Under the pieces are notes generated by a model, which worked only from the letters and a program-made list of their open reading frames with translations, was not told the origin of the DNA and did not search any database. From assembly GCF_017656495.1 (NCBI RefSeq), contig NZ_JACDNS010000015.1:1-49546 (forward strand): 49,546 bases of DNA, read 5' to 3'. Below are positions 25,660 to 34,130 of the stretch, in pieces (position 1 is the stretch's first letter; every line of letters starts with the position of its first letter). A program made the position numbers and the translations under genes. Source of the stretch: Thermococcus sp. Lineage in GTDB: Archaea; Methanobacteriota_B; Thermococci; Thermococcales; Thermococcaceae.

Positions 25660-25715
25660 TTGATAATTAAGCTTTTCTATGAGGACAAGAGAGAGGATTT
25701 TTCTCCTTTGTCATT

Positions 25716-26075
25716 CTACCATCCAAACTCTTTCAGGAACTTTATTCTCAAACGTTTTATCGTCCCGGAGACTCCAAGTGTTCTTACTATCGCTTTTGAA
25801 CCATTAATTTCAGTAAGCATAGCTAAAGTAAAGCGGATTTCCTCAACGTGCTTTCTATCACATCTAAGAATTCCAGTTTGAGTTTTTTCGTTAAACTTGA
25901 TGAACCAAGGTTTTGCCCTTGCAGTTCCTAATTCTCCAAGAACTCTTAGGAAAGCCTCCCAAATTGCTTTTTTTATTTCATCTTTTTTGAATTCCCTTTC
26001 TCCAATTACTTGAAAAGCAATGTAGCGGTGCTTATCTCTAAGCGTTGGTGGCAAAGTTTTTGGTCTCTCTCTCAT
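25716..26075 (-). CDS. rnp2: RNase P protein component 2 (Pop5)
   Basis: 119 residues starting [20 protein letters not shown], with [20 protein letters not shown], the archaeal Pop5 pattern. Pop5 pairs with Rpp30 to support the catalytic domain of RNase P RNA. The TATA-like CTTTAATATG (near 26092-26106, minus strand) places the start almost at the ATG, so the mRNA is probably leaderless. Rpp30 is also in this window at 32139. Confidence 0.96.
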   Translation of the reverse strand: MRERPKTLPPTLRDKHRYIAFQVIGEREFKKDEIKKAIWEAFLRVLGELGTARAKPWFIKFNEKTQTGILRCDRKHVEEIRFTLAMLTEINGSKAIVRTLGVSGTIKRLRIKFLKEFGW

Positions 26076-26113
26076 GATAAAAAGTTAGAAAGAGCATATT
26101 AAAGCTTTTGTCC

Positions 26114-26128
26114 TTGGCAAAATGCCAA
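26114..26128. repeat. Inverted repeat upstream of the rnp2 promoter
   Basis: TTGGCA-AAA-TGCCAA, a perfect 6-bp inverted repeat with 3-nt spacer, immediately upstream of the minus-strand TATA region of rnp2. Candidate operator. Confidence 0.5.
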
Positions 26129-26234
26129 AGGGCACTAATATCATCTCCATCAAGAAGACAGTTTGTCAAAATTAGTCCCAAAAACCTTTTAAAGTTAGGG
26201 CACATTTACAAACTTCGATGCACCATGATAATCA

Positions 26235-26355
26235 GGAGTGATTGTTTTTGGAGCTAAGAATGAGGGCTTCTTAGGTTTCTCGGTTAGCTTTATAGCTGAA
26301 GGGCGGGATTGTTTTTGGCTCGTCTTTTAGTGTAATCTGGAGGGAGTGTTTTTGG
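26235..26355 (+). repeat. Three 17-nt direct repeats upstream of trpB2
   Basis: GGAGTGATTGTTTTTGG (26235-26251), GGCGGGATTGTTTTTGG (26302-26318) and GGAGGGAGTGTTTTTGG (26339-26355). The start-to-start spacings are 67 and 37 bp. The third copy ends 5 bp before a TATA-like TTTTATTT. Consensus GG[AC]G[TG]GA[TG]TGTTTTTGG. Confidence 0.7.
26254..26299 (+). other. Two consecutive potential hairpins before trpB2
   Basis: CTAAGAA (26254-26260) with TTCTTAG (26268-26274), loop 7 nt; then TTAGCT (26284-26289) with AGCTGA (26294-26299, one G-U pair), loop 4 nt. They sit between the first and second direct repeats. If transcribed from the TATA-like site near 26190 they would be part of a leader or small RNA. 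Confidence 0.4.
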
Positions 26356-26492
26356 AAAGCTTTTATTTGAATCTATCAACTTAAGGCTAGTTTATTCTGT
26401 CCGTTCCTGCACAATTAAGGGGATTAATTTCTCTAACTCTTATTCCCTCACTTTTGGGACTTTTTTGAACAAAAACTACGGAGGTGGTTTAA

Positions 26493-27833
26493 ATGGAGAA
26501 GGTTAAAGCCGTTTTGAAGCCAGAAGAAATACCAACGACGTGGTACAACATTTTGCCTGATTTGCCAGAGCCGTTGGCTCCGCCATTAGACCCAGAAACA
26601 GATGAGCCAATAGATCCAGAGAAACTGAAGAGAATTTTTGCTGAAGAGCTAGTTAAGCAAGAGATGAGTAGTAAAAGGTTCATTGAAATACCAGAGGAAA
26701 TTTTAGAGATGTATGCTAAGATTGGAAGACCAACACCGCTCTTTAGGGCAACACACTTGGAAAAAGCCCTCAAAACGCCAGCAAAAATTTACTTCAAGTA
26801 TGAAGGAGCAACGATAACAGGAAGCCACAAGATTAACACTGCATTGGCTCAAGCTTATTATGCTAAAAATCAAGGTATTGAGAGATTAGTCACTGAAACT
26901 GGCGCAGGTCAGTGGGGAACAGCTCTATCCTTAGCAGGAGCTTTGTTTGGGCTGAAAATTAGGGTGTACATGGCAAGGGCAAGTTATCAGCAGAAGCCCT
27001 ACAGAAAAATACTAATGCAAACATACGGAGCAGAAGTTTATCCGTCACCAAGTGACAGAACAGAGATTGGAAGAAAATTCCTCAAAGATGATCCTAATCA
27101 CCCAGGAGGACTAGGAATAGCAATAAGTGAAGCTATAGAAGATGTTTTGAATGACGAAAATGCTCGCTACTCACTTGGTAGTGTTTTAAATCATGTTTTA
27201 ATGCACCAGACAATTATTGGAGAGGAAGCAAGGCTTCAAATGGAGTTACTTGGTGAAGAGCCAACAACAATAGTTGGCTGTGTTGGAGGCGGAAGCAACT
27301 TTGCTGGCTTAGCTTATCCGTTCGTTAGAGACGTTTTAAAAGGTAAAGCAGAGTACGAGTTCTATGCGATAGAGCCGAGAGCAGCACCATCAATGACAAG
27401 AGGAGTTTACACTTACGACTACGGAGACAGCGGAAGGCTAACGCCGAAGATAAAGATGCACACCTTGGGACACACCTATTATGTTCCTCCAATCCACGCT
27501 GGCGGATTAAGATACCACGGCTTAGCTCCAACACTGAGCATTTTAATAAACCACGGTATAGTCAAGCCTAGGGCATATCACCAAACAGAAGTATTTGAGG
27601 CAGCGATTCTATTTGCAAGGACAGAAGGCATTGTTCCAGCACCAGAAAGTGCCCATGCAGTAAAGGGAGCAATAGATTTGGCTTTAGAGGCAAAGGAGAA
27701 TGGGGAAGAGAAAGTAATTCTCTTTAATCTCAGTGGGCATGGATTACTGGATTTAAAGGGTTATGAAGATTTCCTTGAAGGGAGACTTAAGGACTACGAA
27801 CCTAAGGAGTTCCCAATTTTGAAGAGCATTTAG
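26493..27833 (+). CDS. trpB2: Tryptophan synthase beta subunit, TrpB2 type
   Basis: 446 residues, PLP enzyme joining indole and serine. The PLP lysine is K113 in [10 protein letters not shown], and the phosphate loop is [11 protein letters not shown]. The N-terminal extension ([20 protein letters not shown]) marks the TrpB2 group, which lacks the TrpA interface elements and occurs alone outside trp operons, as here. It may salvage free indole. ATG 26493 follows GGAGGTGGTTTAA. A T-rich terminator follows. Confidence 0.95.
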   Translation: MEKVKAVLKPEEIPTTWYNILPDLPEPLAPPLDPETDEPIDPEKLKRIFAEELVKQEMSSKRFIEIPEEILEMYAKIGRPTPLFRATHLEKALKTPAKIYFKYEGATITGSHKINTALAQAYYAKNQGIERLVTETGAGQWGTALSLAGALFGLKIRVYMARASYQQKPYRKILMQTYGAEVYPSPSDRTEIGRKFLKDDPNHPGGLGIAISEAIEDVLNDENARYSLGSVLNHVLMHQTIIGEEARLQMELLGEEPTTIVGCVGGGSNFAGLAYPFVRDVLKGKAEYEFYAIEPRAAPSMTRGVYTYDYGDSGRLTPKIKMHTLGHTYYVPPIHAGGLRYHGLAPTLSILINHGIVKPRAYHQTEVFEAAILFARTEGIVPAPESAHAVKGAIDLALEAKENGEEKVILFNLSGHGLLDLKGYEDFLEGRLKDYEPKEFPILKSI

Positions 27834-27835
27834 TT

Positions 27836-27878
27836 TTGTTTTGCTTTTTACTTTTTTAGTCTTATTTGCTCTTCATTA
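27836..27878 (+). terminator. T-rich terminator after trpB2
   Basis: Runs of T (TTTTGTTTTGCTTTTTACTT, then TTTTTTAG) without a stem follow the stop, the usual intrinsic terminator of this group. The convergent aspartate kinase ends at 27906. Confidence 0.55.
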
Positions 27879-27905
27879 ACCATGGTACATTATCCCAATT
27901 CAGAA

Positions 27906-28958
27906 TCAAGTCCCAATTACACTGATAACTTTAGTAAATGGCGAATACTTTTCCATAATTTCTCTATGTATTTCCCTAACAGCCTTCTCAGTTTCCTCTT
28001 TTGGTGCCTTAAAAGCAACCCAGTTTTCTCCTTCAGAAATTCTCTCGTAAGGAACTCTTGGATATGCATTTATCACACCGACTATACCATAAGCGCCCTC
28101 AAGTTTATAGGCAATTATTGGAATTCCAGAGCTCTTTTCAGAAACTAATGTTCCCATCCACCATCCTTTTGTCTTGCCAAAAAGAAGGGGAACTTCATTC
28201 TCACCTGCCAGTTTAACAGCCTTCCATTGTATCGCCTTCATACCAAACTTTGAAGCAATTAGAGCCTCATCGTAGGAAACAAAAGGAATTAGCTTTGTCT
28301 CTCTGACTATCTTCGGGTCTGCAGTGTATATCCCTTCAACATCACTCATTATCAATACAGCTTTTGCTTTAACACAAATTCCCGCTACAACTGCTGTATA
28401 GTCACTCCCTCCTCTGCCAAGAGTTGTCCTAAAGCCTTGAAAACCTCCGATAAATCCAGGAATTACCGGAACCTTGCCATCTTCCATAAAGTCTTTAACA
28501 CAGTCAAAAAGTTTTCTTGTTTTAGTAATATCAACTTCCGCGTTTCCAAAGTTTCCGTCAGTTACTATAATATCCCAAGGTTCAATTAACACCCCATCTA
28601 TAGCTTGGGCAAAAATGGAAGCCGAAAAGAGCTCACCAAAAGATAGAAGAAAATCTCTCCTAACTTTATCATTTGGAAAATTCAGGCTAAGTGCGGAGGA
28701 TAATTCCTCCGCTAGTTGTTTAATAACATCTATGCCAATACCATGCTTTTTTGCAAATGTCATATAATCGAACAGTACATCCTCGAGAATCTCCCTATCC
28801 CCAGTTTTAGCTAGTAATTCAAGCTTGTCTGTGATTCCCTTGAGTGCTGAAACAACTACCACAACCTCATTCTCGTCTTCCAGCATCTTTACAAACTGAA
28901 CCGCATCATAAAAGTCGTATCTCAACGAACTGCCTCCGAATTTCACAACAACTCTCAT
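27906..28958 (-). CDS. lysC: Aspartate kinase
   Basis: 350 residues. The N-terminal amino-acid kinase domain starts MRVVVKFGGSSLR, with FGELFSASIFAQAI, RGGSDYTAVVAGI and the nucleotide-site segment SDVEGIYTADPKIV; a shortened ACT region follows. It makes aspartyl phosphate for Met/Thr. Bacterial enzymes are ~450 residues, so one ACT domain may be missing and feedback control may differ. ATG 28958 follows GAGGTGTCATTG. Last gene of the methionine operon, 10 bp after metE. Confidence 0.9.
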   Translation of the reverse strand: MRVVVKFGGSSLRYDFYDAVQFVKMLEDENEVVVVVSALKGITDKLELLAKTGDREILEDVLFDYMTFAKKHGIGIDVIKQLAEELSSALSLNFPNDKVRRDFLLSFGELFSASIFAQAIDGVLIEPWDIIVTDGNFGNAEVDITKTRKLFDCVKDFMEDGKVPVIPGFIGGFQGFRTTLGRGGSDYTAVVAGICVKAKAVLIMSDVEGIYTADPKIVRETKLIPFVSYDEALIASKFGMKAIQWKAVKLAGENEVPLLFGKTKGWWMGTLVSEKSSGIPIIAYKLEGAYGIVGVINAYPRVPYERISEGENWVAFKAPKEETEKAVREIHREIMEKYSPFTKVISVIGT

Positions 28959-28968
28959 CAATGACACC

Positions 28969-29985
28969 TCAAATATCCCTTAGGGTTCTAAAAGGTATGC
29001 TTGTTTTTTCTTCCCTCTCAAGCTCTTTTCTCACTATCTCGACACCTTTGACCATATTGACAAGTTTTCTGTATGCTATATCCCTCGAAAGCAACTTTAA
29101 GCCACAGTCAGGATTTATGTAAAGTCTTTCAGGCTCTATGTACTTGAAGACCTTCCTTATGGCTCTTGCAACTTCCTCAGGACTCTCAATACGTGGATTA
29201 TGAACATCTACAACACCGAAGCCAAGCTCCTGATAAGTAAGCTTTTTGAGAAAATCCATGTCTCTAAAGTTCCTATTAGCAAACTCCAAGGCAAACTGGG
29301 TAACCTTAAGATCATCAAAGTAATCTGCAAGGAGATAATAGTTACTATAACAAACGTGCATACTAACTTTAATCTTCAGACCTTTAACTGCTCTATTTAC
29401 AACATCAACAGCCCACTCCACTTCATCTGGATGATTTAGGATTGCTGGCTCATCTATTTGGATGAATTTTGCACCCTCTTCCTCGAGAAGTTTAAATTCT
29501 TTGTTGAGAATCTTCGCTAAGTCCATAGCAAAATCTTCCTTGGTGTCATAATATTCGTTGAAACTCCAGTCTGCCAAAGTGTATGGACCTGTAATAGGAA
29601 CTTTAACTATTTCTTTGGTTGTAACTGATTGAACGAACCTAAATTCATCAAGCACAAGAGGTTCTCTATACTCAAGCTTGCTAACCGCAGATGCTTTGTT
29701 GAAGTAGAAATTGCCCCAAACTCTAATTGGACCATAGAACCTAAATCCATGTATCTTAGCTGTAAAATATTCCGTCATCTCACTCCTGCCCATTTCTCCG
29801 TCCCATGGGATATCTATTCTCGCTCTCTCATGTTCCCTAAGCACTGCAATGCTGGCATCCCTAACGGCTTCTTTAAAATCTTCTTCGGAAATCTTTCCAA
29901 GCTCATAAAGTTTGTACTGTCTTAGAAGCCATCTTGGCTTTGGATAGCTGCCAATAACACTTGTAGGAAGTATTGGGAGTTCCAT
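28969..29985 (-). CDS. metE: Methionine synthase, short MetE-like (catalytic zinc domain)
   Basis: 338 residues, equal to the C-terminal catalytic barrel of cobalamin-independent methionine synthase. The zinc ligands are present: H210 and C212 (SMHVCYSN), E234 (ALEFANR) and C294 (NPDCGLK). N-terminus TSVIGSYPKPRWL; WDGEMGRSEM and IDEPAI are also conserved. The folate-binding N-terminal half of bacterial MetE is absent, so the methyl donor is probably a methylated protein or corrinoid, or methyl-pterin; this is inference. ATG 29985 follows GGAGGTGAATAAA and overlaps nothing; the previous gene stops at 29987. Confidence 0.9.
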   Translation of the reverse strand: MELPILPTSVIGSYPKPRWLLRQYKLYELGKISEEDFKEAVRDASIAVLREHERARIDIPWDGEMGRSEMTEYFTAKIHGFRFYGPIRVWGNFYFNKASAVSKLEYREPLVLDEFRFVQSVTTKEIVKVPITGPYTLADWSFNEYYDTKEDFAMDLAKILNKEFKLLEEEGAKFIQIDEPAILNHPDEVEWAVDVVNRAVKGLKIKVSMHVCYSNYYLLADYFDDLKVTQFALEFANRNFRDMDFLKKLTYQELGFGVVDVHNPRIESPEEVARAIRKVFKYIEPERLYINPDCGLKLLSRDIAYRKLVNMVKGVEIVRKELEREEKTSIPFRTLRDI

Positions 29986-29986
29986 T

Positions 29987-30922
29987 TTATTCACCTCCTA
30001 GCCTCCCTAAAAGTCTCAGCTTTCTCCAAGCTACACTTTCTGGGAGAAAATCAAGCAAAGTATTCGGGGTTACATAAATCCTTGAGAAGTTCCCTGAGAG
30101 TTTAAGAAGCCTGTCTCTAATCCTATCTGTCCTCTCCATTTTTGTCTCTCTGGCGTTAATAACTCCAAGACCTACCTCACCACTTACTCCCTCGGGCAGT
30201 GAACCCTCAACAAGGTCTACATTGAGGATTACCCCTTTAGGCACCACTTGTGGAGTTCCAAAGTATGTAACAACCCACAGCTTCCTGAGCTTGCCCAACT
30301 CCTCAATAACAACCCTTGCAATTTCTTTACTTATATGAACTTCATCTTCCCTTGTTGCTCTTGAAAGCTCCGATGCCAAAGCTGGCTCTTGGAGTTCCAC
30401 AATTTCAACTTCAAGCTCCTTTATGAGTGGTGCAAGAACTCTCTCGGCGTAATCTCTGGCAAGTGCTTCAAGGCTCTCGTAGTATTCATTTAGGGAATGA
30501 TATGCCAAAGTTACTGGACCTGGAAGGACGGCTTTTAGGGTTGCCTCTGGATAAACTTCTTCGAGGATTTCCTTTGCAATGTTTACCCATTTTGGAATTG
30601 GATTGTCGAGCAAACTGACTTCATCCTTAATAACAGGTGAGCGATAGAAAAAGTTGTTTTCATAAAACTTGAAGAGCCCATTCACTTCAACTCCATCTAT
30701 ATACCTTATGAGGGGATTAAAGATGTCATCCCACCTATACATTCCATCAGTGACTACCTTGACTCCAGCCTCTCTTAATTTCTCAAATGCCCTCCTAGTG
30801 TATTCTCTATATTTTTCCTCAAGCTTTTCTTCACTTAGCCTTCCAATATTGTACAGCTCAATCTTTTTTGCTAATCCAAGTGGCCTCGGTAAGCTTCCAA
30901 TCAAAGCAGGAATAATTCTCAT
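29987..30922 (-). CDS. MetE-like protein lacking zinc ligands
   Basis: 311 residues, clearly homologous to the following gene and to MetE: IGSLPRPLGLAKKIELYNIG at the N-terminus, GPVTLAYHSLNEYYES and LQEPALASEL. The His-x-Cys motif is replaced (VTYFGT), and the final NPDCG is replaced by TPNTLLDF, so it cannot bind the catalytic zinc in the usual way. It may form the folate- or methyl-carrier-binding partner of the 338-residue subunit, like the N-half of bacterial MetE. It overlaps the upstream gene by 4 bp and abuts the downstream one. Confidence 0.85.
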   Translation of the reverse strand: MRIIPALIGSLPRPLGLAKKIELYNIGRLSEEKLEEKYREYTRRAFEKLREAGVKVVTDGMYRWDDIFNPLIRYIDGVEVNGLFKFYENNFFYRSPVIKDEVSLLDNPIPKWVNIAKEILEEVYPEATLKAVLPGPVTLAYHSLNEYYESLEALARDYAERVLAPLIKELEVEIVELQEPALASELSRATREDEVHISKEIARVVIEELGKLRKLWVVTYFGTPQVVPKGVILNVDLVEGSLPEGVSGEVGLGVINARETKMERTDRIRDRLLKLSGNFSRIYVTPNTLLDFLPESVAWRKLRLLGRLGGE

Positions 30923-31974
30923 TTAAACACCTCCCTAATCTTTTCATACGCCTCTCTCCAGAGATTTAACCAAACATCAAGGTTCCTCGATAGAACAATT
31001 AGATTAACACCTCCAGCAATGTCAAGGGCTTTTACTTCCTCAAGGACTTCCTCAAAGGTATCGTTCCCAGTTTGGATGGCCATTTTTCTGAGGAGAAGCT
31101 TAATATTGTCACTTATCGGATATAGGAGAGAAACCATCACCGGAACCTCAACATTAGTGTATTTTTTCAGCTCAATGAATGTTTCTTTAATCCTAGCAAC
31201 ACTTTGTTTGGTCGCTACCACTTGAGTAAAAAACAACTCAACTCCAGCCGTAAGTTTTCTAGCAATTCTTTGTGCCTCCACTCTAGGTCTATAATGAGGA
31301 TTCAGTGTGCCTGCGACTCTCGGTCTTTCCTCCACTTCAAAAGTTTCCTTTGTTGGTAAAACACCATTAAAAATAAGTCTAGCTAGGCGTATCATGTTTG
31401 CAGAATCAAGGTCAAACACTGGCCTGCTGGGTAAAGTAAGACTTGGCCAGTCTCCAGTAGTCAATAGAACTACTTCAAAGTTGAAGAGAACAGCTGTTTT
31501 AAGCTCTGCTGTTAGAGCTGCTAGATTTTTATCCTTTGCTGTTAGATGAGGCATGACTTCAATTCCAAAGTGCTTTAAATATGTTGCAAAAGCTGTTGAA
31601 GAGAAATGAGGACAACCAAGGGGATTATCGGGGATTGTGTAAAGATTTGAGTTCGTTTTTGTTATAACCTCTGCTATCTCTACTTCATTTCTAATAGCTG
31701 CTATCGGAAACTCAATACTCAGTGCTTTGCCCTTCTCGACCCGACTCCAGAAGTTTGAATGCTTTGGCTTAACTTCTCTGCTTGGTATTTTTTCTATTTC
31801 CATAAGTAAAGGATGTTCATTAAAGAACGTCGCCCCATCAAGGTAGTGGATTCCTTCAAGTATCTTCAGCCACGGACAGGGATTCCCAGTTACTTCACAC
31901 TTTTCGTTAAATGCCCCTCCACACGGACCATTCAAGAGTGCCTTGGGACATCTAGAAACCCTGAGTCTAATCAC
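30919..31974 (-). CDS. Methylene-tetrahydrofolate reductase-like protein with N-terminal MetV-type cysteine domain
   Basis: 351 residues. Residues 1-40 carry a cysteine cluster (C9, C18, C26, C33; CPKALLNGPCGG, CEVTGNPCPW), like the MTHFR_C/MetV domain that holds an Fe-S cluster in acetogens. Residues ~70-350 look like the MetF barrel (ALSIEFP, YTIPDNPLGCPH, VMPHLTAKDKNLAAL, VVLLTTGDWPS). It probably reduces methylene-pterin or folate to the methyl form, feeding the MetE proteins. The start is GTG 31974, within the sequence GGAGGTG; the mRNA start predicted from the TATA box is about 5 nt upstream, so it is nearly leaderless. Confidence 0.82.
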   Translation of the reverse strand: MIRLRVSRCPKALLNGPCGGAFNEKCEVTGNPCPWLKILEGIHYLDGATFFNEHPLLMEIEKIPSREVKPKHSNFWSRVEKGKALSIEFPIAAIRNEVEIAEVITKTNSNLYTIPDNPLGCPHFSSTAFATYLKHFGIEVMPHLTAKDKNLAALTAELKTAVLFNFEVVLLTTGDWPSLTLPSRPVFDLDSANMIRLARLIFNGVLPTKETFEVEERPRVAGTLNPHYRPRVEAQRIARKLTAGVELFFTQVVATKQSVARIKETFIELKKYTNVEVPVMVSLLYPISDNIKLLLRKMAIQTGNDTFEEVLEEVKALDIAGGVNLIVLSRNLDVWLNLWREAYEKIREVFK

Positions 31975-32001
31975 CTCCTTCCAATAAAGTTAAATGTAGT
32001 C

Positions 32002-32009
32002 TTTATATA
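32002..32009 (-). promoter_or_regulatory. TATA box of the methionine operon
   Basis: TATATAAA on the minus strand preceded by CGAAAAA; start expected near 31979. It drives the reductase, both MetE-like genes and aspartate kinase, which are spaced by 10 bp or less. Confidence 0.7.
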
Positions 32010-32138
32010 TTTTTCGACATATTTTTTGGTATTAAATAGTCATGGTAGTTATAAAACTGGTGATAGTAAAATAATAAGCCAGAAAAGTAATGGCACGTCT
32101 ATCCTCGGGAATTTAATACTCAGAATTTATTGAGTCTA

Positions 32139-32774
32139 TCAAAGCTTTTTATTGAGAATTTTTTCAGGATAGAAGCTTAAGGACGCTTTAGCCTGGCAGA
32201 TCTCCATCCCTATAACAACTCCAAGGCTTATTAAATCTCTTGGAGCCCTAACTTCCCACTTACTTTCTGCCGAGGATGTGAGAAATCTTGGAACCTTATA
32301 CTTCTCAACGAGCTGCCAGTTCTTCATCATGAATTTCAAAATGTTAGCCCTCTCATAAGAGCTCGCTCTCAAAAGCTGAGATATAGAAAAGCCAATCGCA
32401 ACCTCATTCTTTGCGGCAATTTTTGCAAGAACATGGTCAAATCCGTTATCTTTCCTTCCAAATTCTGGGCTTATTAAAGCATCAACGCCAATTTCAAGAG
32501 CAGAGCGATTAACTTTCATATTGCCTCCTTGGACATAAATTAAAGCCTTGAGGTTGCGGTTTTTGAGTTCTCTGATTAGTGAGGGTTTGTTTGTAATCAC
32601 GAGAAGAGCAACTTTGCCATACTTTCCTCTAAGCTCTCTGATTTCCTCTTTTAGCTTTTCATAATCTAGACTGCCATTTAATAGGAGCTTTTTTGTAAAG
32701 ACAACCTCATCATACCACTCCTCAGCCAACTCGTAAGCTTTCTCATCCCTGATGTCCAGCTCAATCCATTTCAT
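32139..32774 (-). CDS. rnp3: RNase P protein component 3 (Rpp30)
   Basis: 211 residues with a TIM-barrel-like PHP-derived fold: [49 protein letters not shown] and [13 protein letters not shown]. It pairs with Pop5 (rnp2) in the RNase P holoenzyme. Overlaps the upstream RNA-binding gene by 4 bp. Confidence 0.95.
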   Translation of the reverse strand: MKWIELDIRDEKAYELAEEWYDEVVFTKKLLLNGSLDYEKLKEEIRELRGKYGKVALLVITNKPSLIRELKNRNLKALIYVQGGNMKVNRSALEIGVDALISPEFGRKDNGFDHVLAKIAAKNEVAIGFSISQLLRASSYERANILKFMMKNWQLVEKYKVPRFLTSSAESKWEVRAPRDLISLGVVIGMEICQAKASLSFYPEKILNKKL

Positions 32775-33226
32775 TCACTCAGCCACTCCTTAACTGATTT
32801 TACAACGCTTTCTTTCTTCATTGGGAAAGCCTTGACCTTAATTCTCACATGGATTACATCTTCTCCCTCAGTTACTTTAACCTCACCGAGATAAGCTTTT
32901 TGCTTATCAAAGCGGATATAAAAGGTTCCAGTCTCATCAACTTTTTCCTCAGCATGCTCCATGAGATAGGTCTTATCCTCTTCACTAAGCAAAGCTTTGA
33001 GGTTCTCAAGGAATCTTCTTACGTTTTTGCTTCTCTTAATTTCTGCGTCCATGACAAGGATTGGGTTTCCAAAGTAACCCTCCGTCTCAATTATCTCAAA
33101 GTCAACGTCTTGAGGAGATAAATCCTCAGGGAATAAAGTTTCTAATGCCTCCAGCACCTTCTCAGGGTCTTCAGTTGCATGAATGAACGTCCTGATTTTT
33201 ACACTATGAGCTTGAAGCTTTACCAT
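32771..33226 (-). CDS. RNA-binding protein, COG1325 (exosome-linked) family
   Basis: 151 residues: [40 protein letters not shown] and [15 protein letters not shown]. This is the archaeal family placed between L15e and Rpp30 and predicted to bind RNA or the exosome. ATG 33226 follows GAGGTGAGAACC; the frame from 33244 would include that site. Confidence 0.88.
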   Translation of the reverse strand: MVKLQAHSVKIRTFIHATEDPEKVLEALETLFPEDLSPQDVDFEIIETEGYFGNPILVMDAEIKRSKNVRRFLENLKALLSEEDKTYLMEHAEEKVDETGTFYIRFDKQKAYLGEVKVTEGEDVIHVRIKVKAFPMKKESVVKSVKEWLSE

Positions 33227-33362
33227 GGTTCTCACCTCAAACATTTTTCAATCTCTCACTTTAAAATATGTCGCTCATGAAATTTAAGCATTTCTCCTAA
33301 AATCGTCAAATTCACGAATTTAAACCAATTAAAGCGAAATTATTAAAAATCTACGTCAAAAG

Positions 33363-33398
33363 AGGTTAATCTAGGTAAAAGAGAATAAGAAAAGCAAG
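33363..33398 (-). terminator. T-rich terminator after rpl15e
   Basis: On the minus strand the L15e stop is followed by CTTGCTTTTCTTATTCTCTT and further T-runs without a stem, typical of termination in this order. Confidence 0.45.
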
Positions 33399-33983
33399 TC
33401 ACTTACCCTTACCCTTATTTGCTCTAATGCTTGGTCTGACTTTCTCAGCGCCCTTACCTTTGTTTCTGAGCCCTCTTGACTTCTTACCAGCGCTTGTGAG
33501 ACCTCTAAAGACTCTACCCTTGTGAACCTTCATTGCAATCCAAGCTATCTTAGGATCGGACTTGATGACTGGATGGTGTGGGTCAACCATTATAACCTCA
33601 AACCATTTGTACATTCCATCCTCGCCAACCCAGTAGGAGTTGAGCACCTCAAGGTTGGGGAACTTTCTTGCTGCCTTTTCCTCAGCAATCCACTGGAGGC
33701 TCTTTTTGGGCGAGTACTTGACCATACCCATCTTGCTTGGCTTTCTACCGCCCCTCCACCTGGGCCTCTTTCTTCCTCCTCTCCTAACTCTAACCCTAAC
33801 GATTACATAACCCTGCTTTGCTTGGTAGCCTAAGCTCCTCGCTCTGTCAAGTCTTGTAGGTCTCTCAATCCTAACAACGCTTGGCTCCCTTCTCCACTTA
33901 ATCATTCTAATCTTCAAAAGCTGTCCAACATAGCTCTTCTTTGGGCTCTTCCAAGCTTCTCTAATGTATTTGTACATTCCCAT
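33399..33983 (-). CDS. rpl15e: 50S ribosomal protein L15e
   Basis: 194 residues, very basic: [40 protein letters not shown], then [20 protein letters not shown] and [20 protein letters not shown]. It binds 23S rRNA. ATG 33983 is chosen: GAGGTGG is 5 nt upstream and the family starts here, whereas the open frame continues through the leader to 34049 in a GC-rich stretch that looks like structured RNA, not protein. Confidence 0.97.
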   Translation of the reverse strand: MGMYKYIREAWKSPKKSYVGQLLKIRMIKWRREPSVVRIERPTRLDRARSLGYQAKQGYVIVRVRVRRGGRKRPRWRGGRKPSKMGMVKYSPKKSLQWIAEEKAARKFPNLEVLNSYWVGEDGMYKWFEVIMVDPHHPVIKSDPKIAWIAMKVHKGRVFRGLTSAGKKSRGLRNKGKGAEKVRPSIRANKGKGK

Positions 33984-34061
33984 TCTTTCCACCTCGCTTT
34001 CGCTGTTTGTGGTTCTCCGCAAAGCGGAACATCCCGCGGGTTCCCCCACCTAGTCGAGGTG
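33984..34061 (-). promoter_or_regulatory. GC-rich structured leader of rpl15e
   Basis: The segment is far richer in G and C than its surroundings. On the minus strand CCGC-TTT-GCGG forms a hairpin (extended by GTT/AAC across a 2-nt bulge), CCCGCGGG is a perfect palindrome, and CACCTCG (34061-34055) is complementary to the ribosome-binding segment CGAGGTG (33996-33990). The same CACCT also pairs with the nearer AGGTG (34051-34047), giving two exclusive folds. The TATA box predicts a start near 34056, so whether CACCTCG is fully transcribed is uncertain. Confidence 0.5.
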
Positions 34062-34077
34062 AGTTTAGAGTTTAGGT

Positions 34078-34085
34078 TTTTAAAA
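34078..34085 (-). promoter_or_regulatory. TATA box of rpl15e
   Basis: GCAACTTTTAAAAACC on the minus strand; start expected near 34056. The core CAACTTTTAAA is identical to the leuS promoter core on the other strand. Confidence 0.65.
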
Positions 34086-34130
34086 GTTGCGATTCTTCCT
34101 ATCCAAATCCCAAAGATACTCAGATAACCA

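Larger units (their letters stand above)
26076..26492. other. 417-bp divergent region rnp2/trpB2 rich in repeats and hairpins
   Basis: No ORF of convincing length. It contains a TTGGCA inverted repeat beside the rnp2 promoter, three 17-nt direct repeats, two consecutive inverted repeats (26254-26274 and 26284-26299), a TTTTAAAG TATA-like site near 26188-26195 and another, TTTTATTT, at 26361-26368. It may be a complex promoter for trpB2, a structured leader or a small RNA gene. Confidence 0.6.

Noticed and set aside
33984-34049. N-terminal extension of L15e
   Set aside because: The open frame runs through the GC-rich leader, but the extra residues are unlike the family and the ribosome binding site lies just before ATG 33983.
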